Shown: positions 1-9,011, numbered from the stretch's first letter. The stretch: 64,000 bases of DNA from an uncultured Poribacteria bacterium (GCA_951828385.1 OX639973.1:5447200-5511199); one strand, 5' to 3'. Notes: generated by a model not told the origin, from the letters alone. Made by a program: numbers and translations.

Positions 1-1113
1 GCGAAATTCCGGGCATGGCGCGCCAAAACACTGGACGATTTCGCACCAAAGGCTCTTACGGCTACACTACTCGCTGGCTTTTCACTCCAGCGGTTGGAGG
101 CGGCACTCCAAAAGCACCTGAATGAAACAGAGGCAAAGGTGCTTGCAAGCAGGCTTATTAGCGGACTTTCCGGGAATCTTACCGTTGAAACGAACGAGAA
201 ATTATGGCAGGTGGCAAGTGCGAATTTGGCACTTACCGATTTCCTTAAAGACTATGGACACCGTGCTGTTGGTGAGTTTGAATTGGCACAACCGAGATGG
301 CGCGAAGATACGACCTACCTCGAACAGGTGATTGCATCTTTTCAGCAAGAGACTTCAGCAACAGACGTGCAACAAAACCGGGCTTCACATTTTGCGAGAC
401 AAGTAGGGCAGCGTGAGGCTGCGGAGACGGAACTCAGCGCGATCTTCAAAGATAAGGCAAATTTACAGAAACAGATCGAAAGTGAACTGGATTTCACAAG
501 GCGTTACATGCCTTTTAGAGAAACAGCGAAATTTTACCTGATGCTCGGCTATGAACAGATGCGACGCGCTTTAGTTGAATTAGACAACCGTTATGAACTC
601 AATGGCGGCATATTCTATCTGGTGCCAGATGAATTAGAGCGACTGATTGATGGCGATGATTTCAGAGGTGTTATCGCCGCGCGGAGAACTAAACGGGAAC
701 TGATGTTACAGATTGAGATGCCGGATGTCATTTTCAGTGATGCGCTAGAACAGATTGGCGCGCCAGTGTCAATTGACGCAGCAGAGACATATACCGGTAT
801 AGGCGTTTCAGCGGGCGTTGCAACGGGAAAAGCACGTGTGATGCTGACACCCTCGGACGTAAATCCATCTGACCGCGATTATATTTTGGTGTGTCCATCG
901 ACCGATCCTGCGTGGACACCGCTTTTTCTGCATGCGGTAGGATTGGTGATGGAGCGCGGTGGAATTCTGTCACACGGCGCGGTTGTCGCGAGAGAGTACG
1001 GTGTTCCGGCAGTTGTCAACATTCCGAACGCCACTCAGCGTATAGTTGATGGACAAATGCTACAACTTGATGGGAATAAGGGAATCGTCTCAATTTACCA
1101 TGGGACTTCATAG
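1..1113 (+). CDS. PEP-utilising enzyme, C-terminal part (phosphohistidine domain); 5' end outside the window
   Basis: The frame is open from base 1, so the gene begins upstream and only about 370 C-terminal residues are seen. The last 100 residues form a swivelling phosphohistidine domain as in PEP synthase, pyruvate phosphate dikinase and rifampicin phosphotransferase. It opens with GIGVSAGVATGKARV and has the phospho-accepting His in GGILSHGAVVAREYGVPAVV. The preceding 250 residues are helical and charged and should be the middle domain. The N-terminal ATP-grasp part is not visible, so PEP synthase and antibiotic phosphotransferase cannot be told apart. The TAG stop is followed almost at once by the next gene, suggesting co-transcription. 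Confidence 0.8.
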   Translation, partial: AKFRAWRAKTLDDFAPKALTATLLAGFSLQRLEAALQKHLNETEAKVLASRLISGLSGNLTVETNEKLWQVASANLALTDFLKDYGHRAVGEFELAQPRWREDTTYLEQVIASFQQETSATDVQQNRASHFARQVGQREAAETELSAIFKDKANLQKQIESELDFTRRYMPFRETAKFYLMLGYEQMRRALVELDNRYELNGGIFYLVPDELERLIDGDDFRGVIAARRTKRELMLQIEMPDVIFSDALEQIGAPVSIDAAETYTGIGVSAGVATGKARVMLTPSDVNPSDRDYILVCPSTDPAWTPLFLHAVGLVMERGGILSHGAVVAREYGVPAVVNIPNATQRIVDGQMLQLDGNKGIVSIYHGTS

Positions 1114-1127
1114 TGGAGAAAAAGACC

Positions 1128-2207
1128 ATGCTATTCGATGCCTATTGGGATAAACGACTACAAAAACGTAGGAAAACGCGCAGGGCATTACTCATCTCAT
1201 TGGTTTTACACGCCATCGCGATAGGAATGATGAGTATTGGTTATATTCGGTGGTATCACCCGATGCAGCCCTCGGAACCGCTGGTGTCTGAAGCTATCAC
1301 GGTGACGGAACTCCGCCGTTTTCATGTGAGCAGTACACATAAACGTTCGATGCCAGCACGGCGTTCCACGCCTGTACACGCGAAGCATTCACCCGCTGCC
1401 AACCAAAATGCTGCAAAGCTGACGCATTCAGCACCTCCGACGCTATCTAATGCCTCAATCCCTATGTTAAAAACAGATGCCCGATTACCGATGGCAGAGA
1501 CCTCGCTACGCGAACACACGACAGAAACACCAGCATGGAAAACAATTGCAACCGCACATGCACAGGTCCCCACAATCGCGCCTAAGCCCAAAACTACACA
1601 GGGACAAACCGAGATGAACGAAGCTGAAGGTCGTAAAAGTCCTGCCCAACCTATTGACAGAGACGCTCGGATGGGAGAGGCACTCGAAGGTATCGCGGAA
1701 AGTATCGCTGATGGCGAAACCGAAGATGCCGTTGATCTCGTTTTTCTGCTTGACATTAGTGGGAGCATGATAGATAATATCCGCGCAGTCGGTAGGCAGC
1801 TGAATCAAATGGTAACAGTATTTGAAGAGAAAGGGATCGACTTCACGCTCGGTATCGTTATTTTTAGGTACCTTGAAAGTGATACTATTATTCACCCGCA
1901 GACACGGGATAGCGAGAAATTCAAACGGTTGTTAACGACCCATGTCGTTGCTGGCATGGGCGATGAGCGGGCACACAACGCCATCATAAAAACGATTCGC
2001 CGCGTCGATTTCCGTGAAGGCGTGAACCGTCGATTTGTGCTTGTTACCGATGAGCTTACCAAAGGGTCTTACACATTATCAGAAGTGCTGAAGCAATGCT
2101 TTCAGAACAACATCACCATAGATGTCATCGGCATTAACGACATGACGCATAGAGCACTCACAACTAAAACTGGAGGACTCTGGTACCCCATCCCAATACA
2201 AGAATAG
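1128..2207 (+). CDS. Membrane-anchored von Willebrand factor A domain protein
   Basis: About 359 residues. A basic N-terminus is followed by one transmembrane segment (roughly residues 20-40), a long Pro/Ser/Thr-rich low-complexity linker (about 60-195), then a C-terminal vWA domain. The metal-ion-dependent adhesion site is visible as DLVFLLDISGSM (DxSxS) with a later Asp in FVLVTDE. The architecture implies a type II membrane protein with an extracytoplasmic vWA domain, probably a protein-interaction module. I chose ATG 1128 because GGAG lies 9 nt upstream; a GTG at 1113 in the same frame would overlap the previous stop. Ligand and role are unknown. Confidence 0.75.
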   Translation: MLFDAYWDKRLQKRRKTRRALLISLVLHAIAIGMMSIGYIRWYHPMQPSEPLVSEAITVTELRRFHVSSTHKRSMPARRSTPVHAKHSPAANQNAAKLTHSAPPTLSNASIPMLKTDARLPMAETSLREHTTETPAWKTIATAHAQVPTIAPKPKTTQGQTEMNEAEGRKSPAQPIDRDARMGEALEGIAESIADGETEDAVDLVFLLDISGSMIDNIRAVGRQLNQMVTVFEEKGIDFTLGIVIFRYLESDTIIHPQTRDSEKFKRLLTTHVVAGMGDERAHNAIIKTIRRVDFREGVNRRFVLVTDELTKGSYTLSEVLKQCFQNNITIDVIGINDMTHRALTTKTGGLWYPIPIQE

Positions 2208-2299
2208 CAGTCAGTGCTCAGAAGAATAGTTTTCAGTTAAGTAACGAAAACTTAGCCCGTAACGGAGTGGAGGGGTTTTTGCTTGGGCGTTTCTTCAGA

Positions 2300-2354
2300 T
2301 CTACGGAAAGGTGCTTCAAAGGTCCAACTTACCTCAACGAACCGCAAGGAAAAT
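2300..2354 (+). repeat. 55-bp leader element, copy 1 (upstream of sugar isomerase gene)
   Basis: This starts TCTACGGA and ends CGAACCGCAAGGAAAAT, delivering the AAGGA ribosome-binding site of the gene at 2362. A second element of exactly the same length, with the same start and end, sits at 34939-34993 in front of an unrelated PhyH-family gene. The middle 25 bases are only partly conserved. It looks like a portable 5' leader carrying an RBS. The function is unknown. Confidence 0.55.
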
Positions 2355-2361
2355 CAAAAAA

Positions 2362-3126
2362 ATGAAATGGTCATTGAATACCTATCAAACCTGCCAAGAG
2401 TGGGAGTTAGGACGGATACTTGACACCGCTGAGGCGACCGGCTATCAGGGTGTCGAGTTATTAATGGACTATAAACAGAAACACGGATTTGAGTGGGATA
2501 CCCCAAGAGAGGCTTGGGACGGATTAAAGGCGCAGGTCGATGCAAGCGGGGTTGTTATCTCCTCGCTTACCAGTTGCCAAAATTTCCACTCCGAGAACGC
2601 TGCCGACCGCGAGGAGACTGTCGGGCGTGTTACACGCGTCATTGATATGGCAGAATTTATGGGCTGCGACCATGTTCGCGTGCTCGGCGACCGGTATACC
2701 GAGGCGAACCGCACAGCCATCGTTGGTTACGTTACCGATGGACTGAAGGCTCTCGGCACTTATGCTGCTGAGAAGGATATTACTGTCTCTATTGAGATGC
2801 ACGGTTCGTTCACCGATCCGGATTCAGCGATGGAAGTGATCGAAGGCGTGAATCTGTCAAACGTCGGTTTTGTTTTCAATTCACAATTCGTGGGTTGTGA
2901 TGCCGGAAGTATTGAACCGCTTTTTTCGCGCGTAGCCCCTCACATTACCGCGGTGCATACACACAGAGTCGAGGAACCGGCGACGTTTGATCTCTACCGA
3001 CAGATGTTCCAATGGTTAGATCGCATCGGTTTCTCAGGCTATATATCCAACGAATGTGCTTATACGGGACCTGATCCAGAGAAGGTGCTTGCCCTCTACG
3101 TCGGGCTTTTCAAAGCGTTTGTTTAA
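2362..3126 (+). CDS. Sugar phosphate isomerase/epimerase (xylose-isomerase-like TIM barrel)
   Basis: 254 residues beginning MKWSLNTYQTCQEWEL. The fold is recognisable from the repeated beta-strand/helix pattern with conserved acidic and His residues: GYQGVELL near the start, SIEMHG in the middle, a metal-site region AVHTHRVEEP and a C-terminal SNECAYTGPDP. Members isomerise or epimerise sugars or sugar acids using a divalent metal; the substrate cannot be read from sequence. ATG 2362 is preferred over an upstream TTG because AAGGA lies 11 nt upstream. Only 2 nt separate it from the next gene, so the two are almost certainly co-transcribed with the propeller and sulfatase-like genes. Confidence 0.8.
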   Translation: MKWSLNTYQTCQEWELGRILDTAEATGYQGVELLMDYKQKHGFEWDTPREAWDGLKAQVDASGVVISSLTSCQNFHSENAADREETVGRVTRVIDMAEFMGCDHVRVLGDRYTEANRTAIVGYVTDGLKALGTYAAEKDITVSIEMHGSFTDPDSAMEVIEGVNLSNVGFVFNSQFVGCDAGSIEPLFSRVAPHITAVHTHRVEEPATFDLYRQMFQWLDRIGFSGYISNECAYTGPDPEKVLALYVGLFKAFV

Positions 3127-3128
3127 AG

Positions 3129-4490
3129 ATGGACACTCCACAATCCGCACATCTCTATAAACGGGTCGCAATTCCAGACGCATTTCTGAACAAAACAGCA
3201 GGAAAAGCGTGGGGTGGCGATATCCGCATCGGTGATTTGACAGGCAACGGCACTGTCGATTTTCTGGTGTATAAATCGCTCGGCGGCATTCATCCGTGTT
3301 TCCTCGGCGCGTTTACGCTGGAAGGTGAACCGCTCTGGTCCATGGGTGATAAGCATCTCGAAATCAGAGACGCGGATGCCAAAGATACTTACCTGACAAC
3401 ACTCTCACCTGATCGCCCCGGTCCCGTTGCTATTTATGACATCGATGCCGATGGACAGGCAGAAGTTATCTGTTTCTGGATAGATACAGATGTCTCAGAG
3501 ACAAGTAAGTGGGATTTGTCTGCGATCCACTTGATGATTTTAGACGGTGCGACGGGTGCTGTCAAACGTACCGTCACGTCAGATGCATTGCGTCAGTGCG
3601 ATGCTTATGCCGAAGGTGAACTCCATATCCCGAACTATGTCCACCAGCGGTTGATGATCGCTAATTTCTCTGGAAATGCCCAACCGCAGGATTTCGTTGT
3701 TAAGGTAGGTGTAAACCTACTTGCTTTTAACCACAAATTAGAACTGCTTTGGCAGTATACCGATGCGTGGTTTCGTTATCCGAAGCATTCCGCCTATATT
3801 CCGGCAGTTGGCGATTTTAATGGCGACGGACTTGATGAAGTCAACGGCGGGAATTTCGGACTCGCTGCGGATGGCACGGTGCTCTGGAATCACTTCTTTG
3901 GCGACAACATGGACTCGGTCTTGGTCTCCGAGTGGAATGGTGATAAACGGGCGATCCTTTCCGGTGGCGGACAGGTGGTTGATGCCGTAGGGGATCCGAT
4001 CCTCTCACTCGGTTTTGATGTCGTACCGCACGGACAAGAGATTCGATGTGGTAAATTACTTTCGGATCCGTCCGAGGATGCTTTGGTTATTCGTTATAAT
4101 GGACATCATCCGGACTTAATGGTGGTAGACAAAAACGGGCAGATTAGAAGCCGATTTCACGTTGATGAAACGCCGAACAATACAGGTTTGGAAGTTGTTC
4201 GCTGGCACGGAGTGGAACACCCTGAATTGATTTATAGCCCGGCTGCGCTTTACGATGGTGCTGGAAACAGGACGGTGGTGTTCCCTGAACTCCCGCCGCC
4301 AACGGGTGGCAAAATGGGGTGGTATCACTGTTTTCCTGCGGATGTCTGTGGCGATGCCCGCGAAGAAGTTATCCTTTACGATCCTTATAGCGATGCAATC
4401 TATATCTACACGCCATCGCCTTTTCAACCCGACCTGTTCGGCGGATATCCACATACTGAAAGACAGTATAATACGCGGTTAATAGATTAA
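3129..4490 (+). CDS. FG-GAP/VCBS-type beta-propeller protein, distantly like rhamnogalacturonan lyase (PL11)
   Basis: 453 residues with repeated calcium-loop motifs of the D-x-D/N-G-D/N type: GDLTGNGTVDFLV, YDIDADGQAEVICF, VGDFNGDGLDEVNGG and VCGDAREEVILY. These are the blade signatures of FG-GAP/VCBS propellers. The C-terminal block (GDAREEV...AIYIYT...QYNTRL) resembles the end of PL11 rhamnogalacturonan lyases, a resemblance I recognise but cannot score. No signal peptide is apparent, which is odd for a polysaccharide-binding propeller. The neighbours (isomerase/epimerase, sulfatase-like hydrolase) support a role in complex-polysaccharide breakdown. Confidence 0.6.
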   Translation: MDTPQSAHLYKRVAIPDAFLNKTAGKAWGGDIRIGDLTGNGTVDFLVYKSLGGIHPCFLGAFTLEGEPLWSMGDKHLEIRDADAKDTYLTTLSPDRPGPVAIYDIDADGQAEVICFWIDTDVSETSKWDLSAIHLMILDGATGAVKRTVTSDALRQCDAYAEGELHIPNYVHQRLMIANFSGNAQPQDFVVKVGVNLLAFNHKLELLWQYTDAWFRYPKHSAYIPAVGDFNGDGLDEVNGGNFGLAADGTVLWNHFFGDNMDSVLVSEWNGDKRAILSGGGQVVDAVGDPILSLGFDVVPHGQEIRCGKLLSDPSEDALVIRYNGHHPDLMVVDKNGQIRSRFHVDETPNNTGLEVVRWHGVEHPELIYSPAALYDGAGNRTVVFPELPPPTGGKMGWYHCFPADVCGDAREEVILYDPYSDAIYIYTPSPFQPDLFGGYPHTERQYNTRLID

Positions 4491-4505
4491 AGTAAGGAAA
4501 CTAAC

Positions 4506-5759
4506 GTGGTCAATAAATTTCTACTTATCTCAATTGATTGTTGGCGGTATGACGCGCTTAGTCGGACGAATCCGCTTTTCAATACACCGAAGTTTGATCT
4601 GCTGACGCGGGATTTTTCGCTCGCTGAAAAGTTTTTCGTGTCGGCACCTGCGACCCGTCCCTCCCATACCTCCTATTTCACAGGGCTTTACCCGTTTGAG
4701 CACGGTGTCTACGGACAGACGTATCTTAAGATGTTCGAGGGCATTCCGAATCTATTTCAGGTATTCAGTGATGCCGGTTATCATATCACGGGGCGTTCCG
4801 AACGTCCAGAAGTGTTCCGCTTCCTCGATTTTGAGCCGTTTATCACAGCGATTGATCCGAATGCGCAAGCGCAACATCTCGGTTCACTTGAAGACCTGAT
4901 ACAGCACCTAAAACAACCCTCGGATATACCACAGTTCTGTTTTCTGCATTTTTGGTATACACACGGCGGTTACGGTATGAGCGGGATCCCGGGTGCACCA
5001 AGCCTCAAATGGCTCGTCGATAACGATAGGTTGGATGAGGCACTGCGTATCTACTATGCCGCAGCGACGCACATACTCGAATTTAAACTCGTTGAAATCC
5101 TGAAGCAACTTAAACTCCCGGAGTGGGCGGTTTTCATCTTCGGCGACCATGGTGAAGGTATCTGCGAGGAGCTTATTGACCACGGGAGCACGCTGAATCA
5201 GAATGTGTTACACGTGCCATTATTGGCACATATTCCGGGTGTATCAAACCTCGAATTTCCGATACCACCGATTTCAGCGATAGATCTATTCCCGACGATT
5301 ATGAACCTTGCGAATATTGACGTGGATTACCACGGGTATGGACAGGATCTGTTATCGCCATCAAAATTTGATGAAAACCGCTTGGTTTTGTCGGAATTGG
5401 ATAGCCTTTACGGTATTGGGTTTCTCAGTAAAAACAACTTGGAGATGCCGCACCGCCGCGTAACTTCTCGGACAACGGTTGACAATGTGGAGATTAACAA
5501 ATATTCGGAAGGGGTTCGACTCTGGTCTCTGACAGATGGCGAGTACCTCTATCGGGAAGATGAAGAAACCGGTGAGTTCGTGTATCGGCAGGTGCTAAAC
5601 GGCGAAGACCTCACCTGCGAGGAACCTGATCGCTTCCGAGATGCTTACGACGACCTCTTGGTGAATTCCAATTATCAACATCTACAAGCCCAAGAATCCA
5701 CGACTGAAGAGACAAAGATTTTAGAGGGCAAGTTGCGGAATCTGGGATATATTGAGTAA
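4506..5759 (+). CDS. Sulfatase-like hydrolase (alkaline phosphatase superfamily) with Thr at the nucleophile position
   Basis: 417 residues from a GTG start with AAGGAA upstream. N-terminal metal ligands sit in SIDCWRYDAL (like the DDxRxD of sulfatases). The nucleophile block reads PATRPSHTSYFTGLYPFEHG, and a second metal/active-site block reads FGDHGE...DHGSTLNQNVLHVPLL. Classical sulfatases have C-x-P-x-R or S-x-P-x-R, where Cys or Ser is matured to formylglycine; here residue 50 is Thr (T-R-P-S-H). A Thr nucleophile is normal in phosphodiesterase and phosphotransferase branches of this superfamily, so sulfatase activity is doubtful. There is no signal peptide. It lies 15 nt after the propeller gene. 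Confidence 0.75.
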   Translation: MVNKFLLISIDCWRYDALSRTNPLFNTPKFDLLTRDFSLAEKFFVSAPATRPSHTSYFTGLYPFEHGVYGQTYLKMFEGIPNLFQVFSDAGYHITGRSERPEVFRFLDFEPFITAIDPNAQAQHLGSLEDLIQHLKQPSDIPQFCFLHFWYTHGGYGMSGIPGAPSLKWLVDNDRLDEALRIYYAAATHILEFKLVEILKQLKLPEWAVFIFGDHGEGICEELIDHGSTLNQNVLHVPLLAHIPGVSNLEFPIPPISAIDLFPTIMNLANIDVDYHGYGQDLLSPSKFDENRLVLSELDSLYGIGFLSKNNLEMPHRRVTSRTTVDNVEINKYSEGVRLWSLTDGEYLYREDEETGEFVYRQVLNGEDLTCEEPDRFRDAYDDLLVNSNYQHLQAQESTTEETKILEGKLRNLGYIE

Positions 5760-5798
5760 GTTCAACGCTTGCCGTAGTCTTCCGAGATAGAATCCTTA

Positions 5799-6599
5799 AT
5801 GAAACTTTTTACGTCTTTATGTGCGTGCTTTGCCATTTTTATCTTTGGTGGATGTGCTACAAAATCGCATCAGGCAGAACCTATCACCCTTGCCGATATT
5901 GTCAACGATGTTGAAGCAGACGGGGTCAATTCAAAATACAAAGGACAGAAGGTTACGATTACCGCTGCTGGCAGAATTTATCCGAGTGCTGATGGGGATT
6001 CGCCAAGGTTAGAACTGTTTACACATGACAATAAAGTTCATTTTTTCATCACGGACTCGGACGCTGAGTTTGTGCTCGATCACTATTATTCAAACTACAT
6101 GCAGAGTGATCTGGCACACATTCGGTGCCATACAACTTACACCTTCACACTGCTTATAAAAGACATTTCCGAAGATACAACCACAAACGGAGATCGTTTC
6201 TTCATTATTTCGGCTGATGTCCCCGAACACACAGCGAAAGCGGATATTGAAGTTATCGACACAACACTTGAACAGATTGTGACCGGCGGTCAACGTTATG
6301 TAGGGAAAACAGTACGTCTTCAGGCGACCGTTTCACTTGATAGGCTGAATGCGCTGCTGGGGATTCGAGATGATGTAGACCCGGAATTGGTAAAAAATTA
6401 TTCAGGCGCGATGACACTTGCCACAAATAATAGAAATGTGACATTTTGGATCATAGATGATGCTGCAGGAGATGATCTCTTTCCTTCCAACCTCAAAAAA
6501 TATAAGAACCATCAAACGTATACCTTCACACTCTACATCGAACGGATTGTGAGAGATAAAGAACAAGTCGAAATCACCACAGGCATCGCCGCCGATTAA
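5799..6599 (+). CDS. Lipoprotein with two tandem OB-fold-like repeats
   Basis: 266 residues. The N-terminus has a signal peptide and lipobox ending FGGC (Cys about residue 19), so it should be lipid-anchored. The mature part has two copies of one module: each starts with a short helix (TLADIV / TLEQIV), a strand pair KGQKVTI / VGKTVRL, a V-x-F-x-I-x-D segment, and ends with a TYTFTL strand followed by a charged strand. This resembles the small OB-like domains of bacterial lipoproteins. No enzyme motif is seen. It is the last gene of the forward cluster and is probably exported with it. Confidence 0.6.
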   Translation: MKLFTSLCACFAIFIFGGCATKSHQAEPITLADIVNDVEADGVNSKYKGQKVTITAAGRIYPSADGDSPRLELFTHDNKVHFFITDSDAEFVLDHYYSNYMQSDLAHIRCHTTYTFTLLIKDISEDTTTNGDRFFIISADVPEHTAKADIEVIDTTLEQIVTGGQRYVGKTVRLQATVSLDRLNALLGIRDDVDPELVKNYSGAMTLATNNRNVTFWIIDDAAGDDLFPSNLKKYKNHQTYTFTLYIERIVRDKEQVEITTGIAAD

Positions 6600-6615
6600 T
6601 GCAACCGCATATCTC

Positions 6616-6915
6616 TCAATGTTTATTGATCGGAAAGACGCTTTCGCTGTCAGGTTTGAAAGGGTTGTTGTTTACCAAAGGGATATTTCCCTTTTTCCGT
6701 TCAACGAGTTCCCACTCGCCTGTTTTCCAATGCTTTTCGTAGGCATAGATAATATTGAGACCTTCAAATTCCAGCCAGACACGCTTCGCCTGCGGGTGAA
6801 TCTCGTCGTCTATGGAAGCGACAGCGTGTTCATGGTTTTCAGACCAGATAAGACACTGCTGCTTGGGTTCTCGTGCTTCTCCATGCGGTGGTGTGAACAG
6901 GTCTCTATATCTCAT
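6616..6915 (-). CDS. Small hypothetical protein
   Basis: 99 residues beginning MRYRDLFTPPHGEARE. It is rich in Trp, Glu and Lys with no signal peptide or membrane segment. It begins just after the stop of the phosphodiesterase gene on the same strand, so it is probably the second gene of that operon. It ends 16 nt from the convergent lipoprotein gene. I do not recognise the family. An open frame on the opposite strand over the same bases looks like a shadow. Confidence 0.5.
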   Translation of the reverse strand: MRYRDLFTPPHGEAREPKQQCLIWSENHEHAVASIDDEIHPQAKRVWLEFEGLNIIYAYEKHWKTGEWELVERKKGNIPLVNNNPFKPDSESVFPINKH

Positions 6916-6924
6916 CAACCGTCT

Positions 6925-7410
6925 CTACAGTTCATGAATTGTTGCCTCAAGCGTTTCTATAGCCACAACAGCAACCGTTGCTTTCCCTGTTGTCCATCCG
7001 CCTGTTTCCCCAGGGTTAAGTAGGAGCGATTCTCCCTTTTGGATGTCTACCTGATGAGTGTGTCCATAAACAACGATGTCGTAATCGCCACTTTTGGAGA
7101 TTGGGATGGCGAATTCAGGGTAGTGCATCACAGCGATACTTCTGTCGCCGAGGGATGTGCTTGCAAGGTTCGGATGTACCTCAGCACCGATGGTTTCAAA
7201 TCGTTTTGCAACAACGATACGCTCACCGTCATTATTGCCGAATACACCGACAACACGGCAGTTCAGATCCCCTAACGGATCGATAGCAAATGGAGCAATA
7301 AAATCGCCAGCATGGACAACGAGATCCACACCGAGTTCATTGAAAAGTGCGACAGCGCGTTTGACGTTCGGGATGTTGTCGTGGCTGTCAGACATAACAC
7401 CAAGTTTCAT
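6925..7410 (-). CDS. YfcE/MJ0936-type metallophosphoesterase
   Basis: 161 residues, the normal length for this small calcineurin-like phosphodiesterase family. All metal-binding motifs are present in order: DSHDN near residue 8, GDF near 37, GNND near 58, a His in MHYPE, and GHTHQ near 117. Members hydrolyse phosphodiesters with two metals (usually Mn) in the cytoplasm; the physiological substrate is generally unknown. AAGGAAAA upstream supports the ATG. Confidence 0.88.
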   Translation of the reverse strand: MKLGVMSDSHDNIPNVKRAVALFNELGVDLVVHAGDFIAPFAIDPLGDLNCRVVGVFGNNDGERIVVAKRFETIGAEVHPNLASTSLGDRSIAVMHYPEFAIPISKSGDYDIVVYGHTHQVDIQKGESLLLNPGETGGWTTGKATVAVVAIETLEATIHEL

Positions 7411-7627
7411 TTTTTTAATTTTCCTTTTTTAGGGTTATCGGTTATCGGTTTTCAGAGGGAAGAGTTACCGGTTATCAATGTTAGCAAGTGAAGAAAGTTT
7501 CAAAGTGTGCTAAAGTTGCGAAGTTGGTAACTTTATGGACTTTAGAAACACTTCGCGGACTTTACGGACTTCTTTAACTGACAATCAACAACTATTTATA
7601 TTACGGGCTTGGATCTTGCGAACCTGT
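7411..7627. other. Intergenic stretch with short direct repeats
   Basis: It holds no convincing gene. Near 7432-7478 it has repeated GGTTATCGG-like units (GGTTATCGGTTATCGG and a second GGTTATC), the same kind of filler seen at 22785-22885, 26945-26995 and 60541-60580. Nearby are several copies of ACTTTA/GGACTT. It separates the promoter of the phosphodiesterase gene from the 3' end of the molybdoenzyme gene. Confidence 0.4.
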
Positions 7628-8911
7628 TTAGGCAACTACCGAGATAGGCACTCTGTGAATGACGTTGCCGAGGTAACCTTTCGGATTCCAAGGTTGACTG
7701 AAAGGTTGCGCGGTGCCTGTATTGTCGGACGCGCGTGCCCATATTTCATAGTACCCCTTGTTTGCAAGGGTGAGTTCAGTTTCCCAATGGAACCAAGCGT
7801 ATCTGTTTGATGGTGGTATTAACCGAGTCTCTTGCCACTGCAGGCCGAAATCTGTAGAGACAAGGACTTTATCAATCTGAGTTTCGCCTGCCCAGGCGTG
7901 TCCTTTTACAGCAATAGAGGTTCCCGCGCTGAATTCCAGAGAGGATTCTGGCTGTGTAATCAAGGATTTAACTCGCCATGCAGTCGCGATACGCATATCC
8001 TCAACGGGCGGTTTATCTCCGGGTGCTATCGGATAAACCGGAACGCGATAGGAGTAGCCACTCATTTTTTCGGAGTCGTGAACCGTATCCCGTACCCATA
8101 TACGGTTGAGCCATTTCTGCATCGCACTACCGATCCATCCAGGGACAATCAATCTCGTGGGGAATCCGTGGGCTGCGGGTAACACTTCTCCGTTCATCTT
8201 AAGCGCGATGAGCGTATGTGCGTCCATCGCTTTCTCAATCGGGATGCCTCGTGAAAAAGGTTCGCCGCCATCATTGGGAAGATCTTCGCCGTAGTTTCCA
8301 GTATAGACAGCACTCGGCTTCACACCCGCGGCTTGTAAGATATCGCGCAGACGTACACCTGTCCATTCACTACAAGCGACGGCGCCGCGTTGCCACGGAG
8401 TCCCGCTAATCCCAGGTACAAATAGACTTCTCCCGTTCCCCGCACATTCCAAAACCACATCCATAGTGACCTGTGGAAACCGTAACAAATCCTCCATAGA
8501 CAGTGCCAATTCTTTGTGGACTTCACCGTCTATGACCAATTTCCATCCGCGAAGGTCCTGACTTATCGCTCGTTCTGGAATGCCGCTGTTATTACGGACG
8601 AAGTGTCGTTCCGTGGGGGTGACATCGTCGTTGAGGAGATGCGGAGCAAACTCGCCGTTAAAAGGGATTTCTGAATGGACGAGCATACCCGGCTTCGGGA
8701 GTCCTGCTGCTTGCGGATCTTCCAAGACAACGGGGGTGAGTCCTCTGTCCAACAGCCCGCGATCAACGGCTTCGCAGCCTGCACCGAACACGCCTAAACT
8801 CGCGAGCAGTGCTGTTTTACCTGCTTTGGCAAGAAAGTCGCGTCTTGTTGACTCAGGAACAGTTTTATGCCAATCCGTAAAACTGGGTTTGTGCGTTCTT
8901 TTTCGCATCAT
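7628..8911 (-). CDS. Tat-exported sulfite-oxidase-family molybdenum oxidoreductase
   Basis: 427 residues. A twin-arginine signal (STRRDFLAKAGKTALLASLG) is followed by a Cys in FGAGC, so the protein goes through Tat to the periplasm and may be lipid-anchored. The central domain binds the molybdenum pterin: the metal-ligating Cys is in DVVLECAGNGRS, followed by the family block WTGVRLRDIL and HGFPTRLIVPGW. The C-terminal third is the Ig-like dimerisation domain of sulfite oxidases (KGHAWAG...GYYEIWARASDN). No haem domain is fused, so electrons must pass to a separate acceptor; the Rieske gene just upstream is a possible partner. Substrate is not certain. Confidence 0.85.
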   Translation of the reverse strand: MMRKRTHKPSFTDWHKTVPESTRRDFLAKAGKTALLASLGVFGAGCEAVDRGLLDRGLTPVVLEDPQAAGLPKPGMLVHSEIPFNGEFAPHLLNDDVTPTERHFVRNNSGIPERAISQDLRGWKLVIDGEVHKELALSMEDLLRFPQVTMDVVLECAGNGRSLFVPGISGTPWQRGAVACSEWTGVRLRDILQAAGVKPSAVYTGNYGEDLPNDGGEPFSRGIPIEKAMDAHTLIALKMNGEVLPAAHGFPTRLIVPGWIGSAMQKWLNRIWVRDTVHDSEKMSGYSYRVPVYPIAPGDKPPVEDMRIATAWRVKSLITQPESSLEFSAGTSIAVKGHAWAGETQIDKVLVSTDFGLQWQETRLIPPSNRYAWFHWETELTLANKGYYEIWARASDNTGTAQPFSQPWNPKGYLGNVIHRVPISVVA

Positions 8912-8981
8912 TGGCGTTCTATGTCAAAAAAGAGACGGGCTTTCCTCCTACCGCGAAACCAGTGGGAATCCAGCCCGAAAG

Positions 8982-9009
8982 GTAGGGGCGAGGTTACCTC
9001 GCCCTCTAC
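8982..9009. repeat. Palindromic GTAG(G) repeat, GGGCGAGGT/ACCTCGCCC stem
   Basis: The stem GGGCGAGGT-T-ACCTCGCCC is bounded by GTAG and CTAC. It lies between the Rieske gene and the molybdoenzyme gene, immediately after the Rieske stop, so it could also act as a terminator or mRNA-stabilising hairpin. It shares architecture with palindromes at 14726, 45744 and 62312. Confidence 0.7.
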
Positions 9010-9011
9010 AA

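Noticed and set aside
6619-7023. 134-residue open frame on the plus strand
   Set aside because: It overlaps the minus-strand phosphodiesterase operon completely; composition (many Cys, Phe) is unlike a real protein and no RBS is visible.
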